Below the pieces are notes generated by a model that did not search any database, was not told where the DNA came from, and was given only the letters and a program-made list of their open reading frames with translations. A DNA stretch of 64,000 nt from Hawksworthiomyces lignivorus (taxonomy: Eukaryota > Ascomycota > Sordariomycetes > Ophiostomatales > Ophiostomataceae): NCBI GenBank assembly GCA_002917075.1, contig NTMA01000002.1, positions 868,001 through 932,000 on the forward strand, written 5' to 3'. The translations under genes and the position numbers were made by a program. This document shows, piece after piece, positions 12,362 through 23,941 of this stretch (its first letter is position 1; the number at the start of each line of letters is the position of its first letter).

Positions 12362-14388
12362 GCGCAATGCGCCTTCTGGGCGCTTCTTTATCTTCATAGC
12401 AGGACTAGGCAGGCTGGACCAATGAGACTAGCCAGATTCCGATAGCCTTGGAAGGTGCTCGTAGGCGGTGGAGCCCCCTGGCCGCTTCTTAAATAGAAAA
12501 TGTCCTAGTACATTATTCTACTTAAAATTTTGTAAGTAAAAACATGTACAGATACAAGTGGCACTAATATTCAGTGGCTACATACTGCGAATCGACAACA
12601 GTCCAGCCACCTTTCAAGGCTCCCTTCGCCTCCGCTTGCGAGTGCCTATCAGTCGGCCACTTCCCAGCAATTCGCTAGCAGAGCAAGGATCAACAGGAGA
12701 GAGAGAGAAGGCTGGAAACGGGGCAGACTCATACGCATCGCTCAACAAATCCGAATCGTGTCATCGGCGCTGTGGCCGGTGAGAGAGGGAAAGATTGAGG
12801 CCGGACAAAACACGGAGTAAACTCGTATTTGAAAGAAGTAGAGTGTGCGGAGTAACCACTATGTCTCGTATGTGTATGACGATGCTCCTTTCAGTGACAC
12901 TACTAAGTACAAGGAAGCATTGCTTATGGCCCGCAGCCAAAAAGAGAAACAACAAACGGAGTGATGAGAAAAGAGAAAAAAAGAGCAATTTTTCCCCCGG
13001 TCAGTTCATTTCAAGGAAGGCGCGATTTGCGGCCTCATTATCGAAATAACATCGTCATTTCTTGCGCGATCTTCCGTGTTCACGAGGACGTCCGCCCGAT
13101 TGTGCCTTCCCTTTTAGTTTTGCTACATAAACAAGCGCACCATCCAACCCGACATGCTCCGCTGCCGGCCATTCAGGCACAGATACGCTTGTCTCTGCTG
13201 CGCCAGTACTGTAAGCTCACCACACCCTCTCCTCGTCTCTGCCGCCAATTTATTGTCAGGTGATGCTGCCACAGTCCAAAACCAGTCGAGCCAGTACTCG
13301 CAGAGTCGCATTATTACGGAGCAGCCCAGACCCCTCAAGCCCAGACTCACTTTGTCTTTCTCGGCCGCACCCGCCGAACCATCGTCGGCCAATTCTCTCC
13401 TGTCCCGCTGAGCACTCAATCCATCGTACATACATACTCTTACAGTACTGTGCCCGTGTGTGCCCATTCGCGCCGAACATTTCTGCGTCTCTTTCGGTGT
13501 CTCGTGGCGGCCTAGTGCAGCGACGACACGGACCAGAAACTTGTCATTTGCCAATTCATTCGCCTGGCAACAGACAAGAAAAAAAATCTTTTCAGTGAAT
13601 GACCCGCTCTCAATTTTTATTTGGCTTTCATTTGACTTTGAATCCTTTCGCGCATTTCGCACAGCCTATTTCGTCTGCAGATGCTCTTCGCTCTGCGTAC
13701 ACGTAGTTGGTCCGTCCCCTTCTCTCTAGCCCCTAACAAAGCAGAAATCTGTCGACGTCATCAGTTTCAGAGCCACTCGCAGCGAGTGGAGCACTCTCAC
13801 GGAACCACTCAAGCGAAAGCACCCCAAGAGAGGCCATTACAATCGTACACTATGCACTCCACACAGGACACTCAGGCTCAGCCGCTGTATTTTCTTCTTT
13901 TGCTTTCTTTTTAATACCTTAAATTTGGCTTCGTTTTCAGCTGAATACGGAGTACTTAATGGCCAGATTTTATACGGAGTGCAGTTATGTGCGATTGCCA
14001 TGTCCTCTCAGCTTCCGCTTCAAGAGTTTAAGCGTAAAAAGCTGAGTCACACAGTATACAGTTTATTCAAATACGTTGGGATACTTTATTATAGAAGCTT
14101 GTAGCTATCTCATTCAAAGTAAATTAAGGCTTAAAGCGTAAGGCATGGGCTTCGTAAGGAAATCGAGCTCGCCATGTCAAGTCATTTCATCACAGTAGTA
14201 GAAAGGTTCCAAATCCTCTCGGCCTACATCCAAGATTCCATTGAGATATACAGAGAAATTTTGTGACACAAACTCGGTAGTGATGCCGTCGTGCGAAATG
14301 GATGTCGGTTTTTTTATTTTTATTTTTATTAAGAGCGTAAAAGACATGTGACTCGCATAAGTTCTCTAAAAACCCATATTGCAGCTCT
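12362..14388. other. Intergenic, about 2.0 kb, no gene seen
   Basis: Between polyubiquitin's upstream region and the 3' end of the Cys-module gene. One exact TACGGAGTA motif (13946-13954) and a one-mismatch copy (13973-13981) lie here. A minus-strand open frame of 179 codons at 13123-13662 has no ATG at its first codon, is unlike any known family and overlaps plus-strand frames, so I do not call it. T-rich DNA at 14310-14330 lies just beyond the downstream gene's stop. Confidence 0.55.
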
Positions 14389-17115
14389 CTACTCGACAGC
14401 TCTCCACATGCTCTCCAGCTGGCCGACCGATGCCACCCTGCTCGGATCGAACGCCTGCATCGACAAGAGGTTGGCCTCCTGGCCGAACTGCGCCCCCTCC
14501 ACCTCCAGGTAGTTGTGAAACCTGGCCCCCGGGCCCAGCTCGCTGTGGTCGTACTTGAGAGACTGGTCGTGCATGGCCGCCTCCATGTTGCCCAGCCCCG
14601 TGTACACGACGCTCTGCATGCGGTCCAGGGTCGCCTGCGTCGCCAGGAACTGCTGCTGCGCCGCCATCACGCGGCACTGCGGCATCGTCTGCCAGTAGAC
14701 GGCCCGCCGCTTCGCCGCGTGCGCGCGCAGCGCCGACGCGTCCGGCGGCTGGCGCGCGCAGGCCTCGGCGTAGAGCCGGCGCATGCGCGGGCTGTACATG
14801 TCGCAGATCTGCCCCGACGGCGGCACGACGGCCGCCCCGCGCAGCGGCATCGCCTCCGGCGTGTCCAGCGCCGTGCCCTGCACAAAGTCCGCGTAGCACT
14901 CGGCGCACACGACGCAGTCGGGCCAGCCGTACCAGTCGCTGCGGCCCTCGACGTCGACGTCGCGCGGGCAGCGCGCCATCTTGGAATACTTGACCGCGTA
15001 GGTGTTCAGCGGCGCCACGTTGCGCGTGAAATACAGCTCGAGGAGCCTCTCCGTGTAGTCGGCAAACCGCGGCGCCTTGGTGTTCATCGCGCACCAGGCG
15101 GCCTCGTCTGGCCCCGGCGGGCGCGCCGCAGGCACAAAGTACTCTGCGACGCCGAGAGACTCCAGGACGCCGGCGTAGCATGCGCCGCACACGTGAAAGC
15201 CCTCTGGCTGCGACGGGAGGCTATACCAGTGCGCCGTCTTGGTGCCGTCGGGGCCGCACAAGGGTTCTTCGAGCAGCACCTTGTGCAGAGCGCGCCAGAA
15301 GATGGCCCGGTTCTTCTGCTCTTCCGCGCAGGACATGGCTACCGTCATGTTGTGGCGGCCGAGGAGACACGTCAGCGCTGGCGGCGTGGTGCCCCAGATC
15401 TCGGGCGCCTGTTCCCACCGGGGCTCGTCTCCCGACTTGAGAACCTGGTCGCAGTAGCAGGCCACACACAGCAGGGCGTCCTTGGGCCCCTGCACAGGCT
15501 TGAACCACTGACGCGAAAGGAACAGGACTGGCATATTCTTGTTGCAAGGCGGCATGAGCATGCGCGCTTTGGCTTCATAGCAAAAGGTCGCCCAGTCGCC
15601 CGTCTTCTGGCGCTCGGCAAACTCTTTGCGTATAAAAGGGACCGAGAGGTCGCAGGTCCATATGTCTGTGCCGGGCTCTGCGGGCGCCAGCTCAAAGTTC
15701 GCCGCCAGCGAGGTGCCTGCTACGACGTCTTCGTAGCACGCTTCGCAGACGACCATGCCCTCAATGGCGTTGTAGGCAGGTCGGAACCAGCGGATATCCC
15801 GGCCACCCAGACCACCGCTCTTGCCCGTGCAGTCGCGAGTAGAGACTCTTTTTGTCAAAAAGTCGAGCGTCGGATGCAAGGATCCCGTAGCAACTGCATT
15901 CGGAAAGAGGATCTCGGTGATCCGAGGACAGTTGAAGCGGCATCGTCGTGGAGTCCCGTCGGACCAGGACTTTGGCTGGAATTGGGTACGGAACCTGGTG
16001 GGCCAGATGTGCTCTACGTAGCACTTGGAGCAGACAATGCCGTCGGGCACCTGCGGATGGACGTACCATGTGGTGGCGAACTTGATGGGAAAGGTGAAGC
16101 AATCCGTCACCGCTGTTGGAGGCCCTTGGCTGGTCCCTGGAGAGGTTTGAATGCTTTGCAGCTCTGTCGCTGTTGGTGAGAGAGTGTGCGTATCAGCCAG
16201 AGGTTGTGTTCTAGTTCCGGGCTGGACGTTTGTGGGGCTTTCCAGAGTTAGTTGCTGTGCGGATATGGTCATGGCATTGAACAGGCCGTCGACTTCAGCG
16301 ACCGTGCTGGTAGAGGGTGCTAGTGAGTCGGCTACAATGGCAGGAGCTTCCTGCGTATGCGGCTCCTGTTGCGGAAGCTCAGTCGCAGGCGCAGCCTGAG
16401 GTTCCAAGTCCACAGTTGGGGGGCTGCTGACGGGGGGGTAGGGTTCGTATGTCTGGTATCCCTCAGCGGCCACCAGTTGGGTTGGCGGCTGAGGCGTCGG
16501 GGGAGGTATGGCCACGGGTCTTAGAGACGTGTGAGCTGCAGAATTCGGGAACTGGACAGGCACGGCTTGAGAATAGCTCGTGGGTGGTTGCTGGTAATGG
16601 TGCGCTGCCGGAGCCGGGGAGGGCCATTGCGCCGGTGGAAGTGTATGGCTATTAGTCTCGGGGGCTGCCGTGGACGAATACGTCTCTTGTGGATATGCCG
16701 GTACGTACGGAGGATACGCGTGCAGTGTCTGTGTGGTTGCTTGTGTAATCCCGGGCAGACTGTGGTCTGCCGGTACATACGGCTGCGTATACGCTGGGAG
16801 TGCATATGTCTGTGGCCTGCCTCCTTGCTGCGGTCGAGGCGGAAGATCCGGGGGCCGGTTGGGGCTTCGAGGAGGAGGGGGGAAGCTTGTATTGGATGCT
16901 ACTGATAGTCTTGATGGTCCTCCGGCGGGCCGTGGAGGGAGTGGCGGTGCAGATGCACCGGCCAGGCCTACGGAAGGCGGAGGACCTGGAGGCGGCGGCG
17001 GGAAGTATTCATTTCCTGCCGTGGCAGCTTGCTGTTGCGCAAGGCGGGTTGGCAGGTTGACGGTGTAATACGGGGGAGCTTCTTGTGGAGGCTGATCCGG
17101 ATAAAAGTAGGACAT
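14389..17115 (-). CDS. Unknown protein with five ~94-residue CxxCY modules and a Pro-rich N-terminus
   Basis: 908 aa, single exon. ATG at 17115 starts MSYFYPDQ; the frame extends 10 codons upstream, but only from a TTG. Residues 1-335 are Pro/Gln/Tyr/Ser-rich and probably disordered. From 339 to 771 five modules follow, each Cys, then W-Y/F, then C-x2-C-Y, then a fourth Cys. Modules: C339/W350/C362-C365/C392; C429/W443/C457-C460/C488; C524/W537/C550-C553/C583; C620/W630/C643-C646/C675; C716/W728/C737-C740/C771. The CxxC starts are spaced 95, 93, 93 and 94 residues. C814 falls where a sixth module would begin. Four cysteines per module suggest zinc-binding knuckles, but this is inference. There is no signal peptide or clear membrane segment. 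I do not recognise a named domain and assign no function. Confidence 0.85.
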   Translation of the reverse strand: MSYFYPDQPPQEAPPYYTVNLPTRLAQQQAATAGNEYFPPPPPGPPPSVGLAGASAPPLPPRPAGGPSRLSVASNTSFPPPPRSPNRPPDLPPRPQQGGRPQTYALPAYTQPYVPADHSLPGITQATTQTLHAYPPYVPAYPQETYSSTAAPETNSHTLPPAQWPSPAPAAHHYQQPPTSYSQAVPVQFPNSAAHTSLRPVAIPPPTPQPPTQLVAAEGYQTYEPYPPVSSPPTVDLEPQAAPATELPQQEPHTQEAPAIVADSLAPSTSTVAEVDGLFNAMTISAQQLTLESPTNVQPGTRTQPLADTHTLSPTATELQSIQTSPGTSQGPPTAVTDCFTFPIKFATTWYVHPQVPDGIVCSKCYVEHIWPTRFRTQFQPKSWSDGTPRRCRFNCPRITEILFPNAVATGSLHPTLDFLTKRVSTRDCTGKSGGLGGRDIRWFRPAYNAIEGMVVCEACYEDVVAGTSLAANFELAPAEPGTDIWTCDLSVPFIRKEFAERQKTGDWATFCYEAKARMLMPPCNKNMPVLFLSRQWFKPVQGPKDALLCVACYCDQVLKSGDEPRWEQAPEIWGTTPPALTCLLGRHNMTVAMSCAEEQKNRAIFWRALHKVLLEEPLCGPDGTKTAHWYSLPSQPEGFHVCGACYAGVLESLGVAEYFVPAARPPGPDEAAWCAMNTKAPRFADYTERLLELYFTRNVAPLNTYAVKYSKMARCPRDVDVEGRSDWYGWPDCVVCAECYADFVQGTALDTPEAMPLRGAAVVPPSGQICDMYSPRMRRLYAEACARQPPDASALRAHAAKRRAVYWQTMPQCRVMAAQQQFLATQATLDRMQSVVYTGLGNMEAAMHDQSLKYDHSELGPGARFHNYLEVEGAQFGQEANLLSMQAFDPSRVASVGQLESMWRAVE

Positions 17116-18471
17116 GGCTAGCAATATAATAAATATCGTTCTCAAGATTGAGGGAATTCTACTGTAAAGGATAGGGAGGTCGTAAACACGGCCAGGCTAG
17201 AGAAGTAAACATGTCCTCCAACTCAGCCTCACTAATCTAGGGCGGCCGCGGACAAATATTTCCCTTAAAAAGAGACAGTACATAGTTCTAGCGAAGTAAA
17301 CTTGACGATTACGAGTCTAGCGATGTGCCCAGTATGCTTAAATATAATTGGTACTGTGTGGCTCCGACTTGAGCGCTGAAACTCTCTTTTAAAGTGTGCC
17401 GACCATACGAACCAGACATCAAATTCGGACTTAGCTGTACTATCTATTTCATAGGTGCCACAATGACAATTCATATTGTAGAATATAATAAAAAGTCTCA
17501 TTAACTAAACGTCAAAAGGACATCAAGCCGCAGCACGAAGACGAATGCAAGGAGAAAGATATCTAAAGGCGAGACAACTCTGTCTTGCCCGGATCTCTTA
17601 AAATGTTGTACCTTTTTTTTATATTTCGCGGTGAACTCCCAGGGTGACACAGAGAACATCAGCTTTTATCTTTCCTGTAATGGTGACAACAGAAACGCCA
17701 GATGCTTGCCGTCAAAAGGGACACACATGGACAAACAAGCACATGCCTCTAGGGTTTGTTTAAATGAAATAAAAAATAAAAATTTAATAAAAAAACCATA
17801 TGCATTTCTGTCAGTTCGCTTTTTGGTTTTGCTTTCAAAATATCAAATCATAAAAGGTCCGTTTCAAATCATGCCATCCAGCTCATAGAAACAAAGAATA
17901 AATAGTAGAAAGAGCAACAAAAGACAACAAGAGAAATAGATAGAAAACGACAAGATCAACTCATGCATCATGTCCTTTAGATCATCAAAAATAAAAATAG
18001 TGAAGAAAACATGGATGAGCAATAAGAGTGAAGTACGCGTTCCGGCGCAGGGACATCATGATGCTCATGATAGACATTTCCATTGACACATCATCTCAAT
18101 AGAGGCGTATGCTTGCCGAGACGAAACTGAAATAAACAAAAGAAAATTTTGAGGACAGCTCAAAGAGAGAAAACGGCAAAGCCGGCTAGGTAGTCAACCT
18201 TGAGAAAGTAAGAGGTAAAGGGCTTACTTCTCATGGAAGCAAACAATAGAGGAAGGCAAGAATCCAAAGAGTCCAATAAATCATTAAGGAAACGCCAACG
18301 CTGAATGTTTAACAAAATAATCTGAAGACACAAAGAAGCTCATCGAGAACAGAATGTGTGCTGTGAAGATGCGACGTATGGCAGTATTGGTCGGGTGTCA
18401 TCATCCGTGGCGGTAGAAGCAAGGTCGTTAATGGAGGTTGAGATACAAGAAAAAGAGAACGAGCTCGTCTT
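17116..18471. other. Intergenic, 1.36 kb, no gene seen
   Basis: Holds the promoter of the Cys-module gene (left) and the 3' region of the Gln-rich zinc-cluster gene (right). The stretch 17755-18010 is very A-rich on the plus strand. No open frame of interest, no RNA gene and no clear repeat were found. Confidence 0.6.
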
Positions 18472-21299
18472 TCAGTTTGCCCGAATTACCAGCTTCGATA
18501 AGAACTTGTTAGACAAGCAGTCGAAGTCGTAGCGGTCGAACTCGGTGTTATTTTGTCTCGACCGCAGGTAAGTTTCTTAAGTGCTAGTTAGCAGCTGATC
18601 TACCCAGATGCAATAATGAAACAGGAGACTACAGGAATTTAAGGCTTACCATGACTGAGGATATGCTGCCGGACTTCGGTCATCGCATCGCACACGGCCT
18701 CGTTGTTGTTCAGAACCTGGCCATGCCGCTCCGTGTTCCAGTCCGTGAAGGCAGGGAGTTTCTGGGAGATGGCGTGGAAGAGACCCACAATAACGCCGAC
18801 TGGCGTGCTCTCCATCTCTCCGCAGAACTTCTGAACAGAGTTCGAGTCAGGGATGCGGTAGTGGCAGTCGAACTGCATTTCCTCCCAGACCACGAGAAGA
18901 ATGGCAGCCAGCATGAAAATTGTCGGCCAGTTCTTGAGGCGGTCACCGCTGTAGACACTGGAGTACAGGCTGGACAGCTCCTCCAAGATCTCTCTCTGCA
19001 GCTCACGCCACATGTCGGCCATGGCGCACTTGATCTGGAAGTTGATCATGACAGGAGCCACCACCTTGCCAAAGAATTTGGAGTCTTCATCGTCGATCTG
19101 GCCTTCCATCGGCACTTCTGAGCCTTGCTGCTCCACAAGAGTAATATGCATGGTCAGGTTGTAGGCCAGCACCAGCTTGAGCGCCTTGCGGATTACAGGA
19201 AGGCCTTGCTTCATGTAAAAGCGGTGGGCAGTCTTCAGGATTTCAGTGATGAAGGGAGTGCCCTCAAAGTGGTCTTCGATGAAGTTCTCAAACGGTCCAT
19301 CGATGTGGCGGTCCAGGTACTCGGACAATTTATCCATGCTGATGCCCTCTTCGCCGACGTCGAGCTTCTCAGTGCGGATACCAAAGTCGATAGGTTCCTG
19401 GTCCGTCAAGCACGACTCCACCCAGTCAACCTGGAAACAGCTCTCGTCGGCCACGTACACCTCACGCACCATAATTGGCAGGCAGAAACCGTAGCCGTGG
19501 GTGATCCACATCAGCGATTCCTTCTTAGAGAAGCCCTTGACGTTGAATACGGACATTCCGAGATCCAGATGGCGCTCGTAGTCAGCCTTCCAGTCCTTCA
19601 TGAAGAAGCCCACATCCTTGATATCGATACGCGTGCAAGGAACCTGCCACAGGCGCGCATGCGAGGGCTGGCAGCCAGCACAAGGCTCACCCTTGTCGCA
19701 GGTCTTCTTGAGGAACTTGCACCGAAGGCAAGCACGCAGCTTCCGGATCTCACTAGCCTGCTTCCGCTGCTCAGGCAGGAGGGGGCCGCGACGGCGTCCG
19801 ACCTTCTTCTCGCCAGTGTTGATTTTGCCGTCTTTGCCAGTCGACGAGCGGCGGATGACGGCCTTGGTCGGCTTAGCAATTGGGCTCTTGCGCGGACCGC
19901 TCGATGAACGCCGTGAGGGAGGGGACGAGGAAGATGAAGATGCGGAAGACGAGCCAGAAGCCACCGCCGACGTAGGGCCCACACCAGAGCCGGCTGACGG
20001 TGACTGCCGAGATGATGAAGCCACTGCGACGGCTGTAGAGGTCGCAGTCGTAGCTGCAGTCTTGATTGGCACAGGCTGGACAGCAGCAGTCGGGCTGACA
20101 ATGAGCTCCTGCGAATGCTGGTGCTGTTGCGGGTGCGCGTGGCTGTGGTTGTCGCCGTGGAAGCAGTTTCGGTGATTGCCGGAAGCATCGACGCATGAGT
20201 CGGACTCCTGCGAGAACGGCGAGAAAGGGGCGGTGAAGTTGATCTCTTCGAAACCTAATTCGAGCGGAGTGCTATCCGACTGAGACGAGTCGGAGCTGGT
20301 GCGAAGGTGGAGCGTCTGGCTCGGATTGAAGATAGACACATCTTGAGTTTGCTGAGCGGCGGACTGCGGGAAAGGCGGGAAGAAGTCCACGGTCGTCCAC
20401 TCTCCGCTCGAGCTGCTGAGAGAGTTCATTTCGAGGCATGTGCCAGTCGGAGAAGTGCTGCCCAGACTTGCCATGCTGCCCATGCGGGCCTGGGGGAGGC
20501 CATGTGCGGGCGGGAGGACCATGGTGGCATCGAAATCCTGCCAGTTGGCCATACCGAAATTCCACAACTGGGCAGTAGCATGGTCAGCGCCAGCGGCCGT
20601 CACAGCGGGCAGAGCGTTGAACGCGGTACCCAGTTGCATGCCGGCATCGAGCGCCGCAGTCGTAGTGGGTGGGGCGGAGAGATAATCCAAAGGCGAGGTC
20701 TGGAAATTGGCGGCAAAAGGGTTGAAACTCATCAGGGCAACGGCTGGATTTGGCACAAAAGACTGGAGCTCTTGGGAATGCTGCTGTTGGTGCTGGCGTT
20801 GCTGTTGCTGCTGTTGCTGTTGTTGCTGAAATTGCTGGTGCTGCTGGAGTTGTTGGCGAAGTTGTTCTTGCTGGAGCTGACGTTGGCGCTGTTGTAAAGA
20901 CCACTCCGTCAGGAGGGCGGGCGAATTTGGGTTCATAGTAGTTGTCTGGAATGGCGACAGAAGTTGCTGGTGCGGGCTGGAAGCGGCTGAGCTCATGTGG
21001 CCGGGAGACATACTCTGTGGTGAGTCTTCTGGGGACGAAGACGGTGCCTCAATCGGTGAGTGCAACGCTGGGCCGACGACGGATGCCACGCCGGCATACT
21101 CAAATGGCATGGTCCAAGCCACAGTTTGCTGTTGGCGGCTGCTCGACTGAGAAGACATTGTCGTCGGGGGGACAGAGACAGGCAATGATGTGGGGGATGC
21201 GGCAGCGGATGTCGACGTGGTTGGCGATGTGGTAAAAGGATAGAATTGATCCATAAACGCAGCCTCTCCAGCGGCGGCGTTGTTGTAGTCGTAAGTCAT
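18472..21299 (-). CDS. Gln-rich Zn(II)2Cys6-type transcription factor, two exons
   Basis: 917 aa. Exon 1 is 21299-18650 and exon 2 is 18575-18472. The 74-nt intron has donor GTAAGC, branch site GCTAAC and acceptor TTAAG. The uninterrupted frame would end after ...LSHGKP; splicing instead adds 34 residues (ETYLRSRQNNTEFDRYDFD..., ending LVIRAN). The start MTYDYNN follows a non-coding pyrimidine-rich leader. Residues 136-175 are poly-Gln and 420-500 are Ser/Arg-rich. The cysteine cluster is C524-x2-C527-x6-C534-x5-C540-x2-C543-x11-C555, preceded by a basic stretch; the long last spacing is atypical for Zn2Cys6. The region after it (560-917) looks globular and well conserved in style but matches no domain I can name. 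A nuclear regulator is likely. About 7.5 kb of gene-free DNA lies upstream, as often seen for developmental regulators. Confidence 0.85.
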
Positions 21300-22340
21300 G
21301 ATGGCGGCAGGGAAAAAATGAAGAAACCGAGACGAAAAGAAAAGAGAGAGAAAAGAGAAAGAAGAAAAGGAAACGGAAGGGGAAAAACAAAGTTTCAAGG
21401 AGGCCGGAAGACGAAAGCTGATGTCTTGTATCTGGTTAGTTTTCGACACCGCTCTTTTGGAGGGCGGATCTCGACGGGAGATCTAGCTAGGGTAGGCTTG
21501 CGGGCTAAGTAGACAAGGACATGAAGAGGTTGACCTTCTCCACGCGAAGGTATAATAGGGGTTTATGGTGAGACGCGGTCGAGAGGGCAAAAAAGTAAAA
21601 GAGAAGAGAAGTAGGATGGAAGAGTCGAGGATAATAACTAGAAGGAGGAAGGTGAAGGAGAAAAGACTCTCTCGGAAAGAGGTTGGAAGTGATAATGAGT
21701 TTTGGGGGTGAGTTTGTTGGGTGAGAAAGAGAGGGGGCGGTTGAGCCAGACTGGGGTGTGGATGAGAGGCGGTAGAAAAGCGGAGCGGATCAAGAGACGG
21801 GTGGACACACTTTTGAAGACGAGCACAGAGACGAGAGAGAGAGGCAGCAAGAGACGAGCAGAAGATGGGAAGAGAAGCCACAATAGATAGGGCTTCGACT
21901 GAATCAGTCTTGTTCTGGTCTCTTCTCCTGTTTTTCGGCCTCTTCGCTTCTTTTCTTTTTATTCGATTGTCTTGTCTGTTTTGAGTCTTAATTTTGCCAA
22001 CAGCCGAGGGAAGATCTACTGGTAAAGAGGAGTCGACAAAGACAGAGAGCAAGACGAACAGGAAGAACAAGACGAAGCAAAAAGGGAGAACGGGGACAAA
22101 ATGGGAGAGCGAAGAGCGTAAGGAGACAGAAGCAGGTAAAAAGAAGGGGAAGAGAGGAAGAGGAAGAGGCAAAAGATCCGAGGGCTCCAAGCGAAAACAA
22201 CTCGCACAAAAAAACGACGATAATCGTGATTTCCTAAAATACATGTTATCCGCACAAATAGACGCATATACGCATACAAAACACCTGCAAACACCTACAA
22301 AACCACTTACGCACATATCTCACATACAAAAAGGTTACGA
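21300..22340 (-). promoter_or_regulatory. Long pyrimidine-rich leader/promoter of the Gln-rich zinc-cluster gene
   Basis: For about 1 kb upstream of the ATG at 21299 the coding strand is dominated by C and T; the plus strand is dense in GA/GAAA. The translated minus-strand frame here (Ser/Leu/Phe/Pro-rich) is a by-product of that composition. A long 5' UTR, possibly with upstream ORFs or an intron, is plausible but unproven. Confidence 0.4.
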
Positions 22341-22810
22341 CTTCCTCTCCCCCCCCCCTCTCTCTATCCCTCGCACTTTCCTCTTCCTCCACTCTTTCTG
22401 CAGCCTCCTGTACTCTTTTTCCCACTTTTTGCCTGCCCTCTCGCGCTTTCCTCTCTTGAACTGGTCGTCTCTGTGGCTCTTTCCCCTCTGTTCCCCTCCT
22501 TCCTGCGTCTTGTCTCTGCTCTTCTCAAATGGCGGTGTGCAAGCCTGAATGCGGTAGTAGCTTACCAGCCACGGCGCGGGCTCATGCATGTAGTTGGTTG
22601 GTCCAATCACGGGCCGCCATCGACCCCTTCGAGATGCAAGTACATGGGAGCAAACGGCGGGTCCCTCTTTTTCTCTTGTCGCTCCCTCGTCGGGCGGGGC
22701 CTAATAGTGGAGGGACCCAATCACCAGCCACTAAATTGGAGACCGTTCAACCACAGCGTACTCCATACTGAAGGCTTATACCATGATGAGAAAGGGGACC
22801 TCTTAACGTG

Positions 22811-22876
22811 CTCCGTACGACTACTCCGTACGACTACGCCGTATAACTACTCCGTACAACTAACTATTACCCCGTA
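22811..22876. repeat. Short array of TACTCCGTA-like units
   Basis: Five units ending in CCGTA at 22811-22817, 22822-22830, 22835-22843, 22848-22856 and 22868-22876. The first four are spaced exactly 13 bp apart and the last 20 bp further. Two are exact TACTCCGTA; the others differ by one or two bases. The same 9-mer recurs singly in other intergenic regions of the window. Confidence 0.8.
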
Positions 22877-23941
22877 CGCAAGAGCAGCTTTGAGCTGTGC
22901 TCATTCACAAATGGAAATACGAGTACATACTATCAACCTACCGTGCTTTTAATTACATATACACTGTAAGATCAAATGTGGCCACTGGTTATGCGTTCGA
23001 CGTGGACTGTGTGTCGGTCTTTGGCGACAGCACTGTGCTTCTGCCTCTGCACAAGTCAATTTTGCCTTGCCGTCTTTCCATATCTAGAAGCTCAAACCGA
23101 AGGCTCTAGAGGGCTCGTACGGAGCACATGTATACAGCCACGTTACGCCGCTGGACGAGTACTTGATATTGCACGAGTCACGGCAGCAGAGAGAATAACA
23201 AAATTGGCTGCTGGTCGTGCGATTCGCTCATACTGTGGCGACCGGCAGCACTGCGATCCTGGATCATCCGGGCCATCTTTGTTGTCTCTCATGCTGTGCT
23301 ACAGAGAGAGATCTCTTTCGAGATACGCACCGTAGATCCTCATAGGAAGCTACAGAGCGGAAATGGGGTATCTCACACAGCGGAATGGCAAGAAACAAAT
23401 CAAAGCAACGAGAGTGAAACCGCCTCTGCAGAAAGAAGTGACACTTTTTGTGGCAGGAATGAGACGAACATGTGTGTCTGGTCGCCTTGCCCACGAGCAG
23501 AGGCCATGGAGGCATGTAAACCAAAAAGCCAGCAGAGACAAGAGAGACAGGAGAGACAGAACGGAGGCAGTCTAAAAACGGGGTAACGTGGACCCTGAAA
23601 TGCCACGCAATAGGGCAACATGCTACTCCGTGCTAATCTCTCAGCCTAGCACGCCTAGTTTTCAGTGCGCCTTTCTCACGAGTTCAAACTACCCATGTCA
23701 GACCCTTTTTTCTAATCGTTCGATCTGCTTGGCTTGTTTGACGTGTGAGGAAGATATATTCCTTGCATCCATGTGAGACATACAGGTCAGAAGCCAGCAC
23801 ATAAGGCCGCGGCAAAAAGAACAAAAAGAAAGCAAATTGAGCAAAGTAAATGAAAGAGGCTGGCTAGAAAACAGGAATAGATTAATGTGAAGCTCAAAAG
23901 AAGAAAAAAAGAAGAAGAAACGATCCTGTGCGCTGTGCGAC

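Noticed and set aside
13123..13662. 179-codon minus-strand open frame
   Set aside because: Begins without ATG, and overlapping plus-strand frames are equally long; nothing recognisable.
14515..16179. 554-codon plus-strand open frame
   Set aside because: Antisense to the Cys-module gene; Arg/Val/Leu/Ala-rich product typical of GC-rich third positions read backwards.
17116..17145. Ten-residue N-terminal extension (MRTIFIILLA) of the Cys-module protein
   Set aside because: Its first codon is TTG; the first ATG is at 17115, so the apparent signal-anchor is not translated.
21483..22316. 277-codon minus-strand open frame rich in Ser, Leu, Phe and Pro
   Set aside because: Produced by the pyrimidine-rich leader strand; no domain, and shadow frames of the same kind overlap it.
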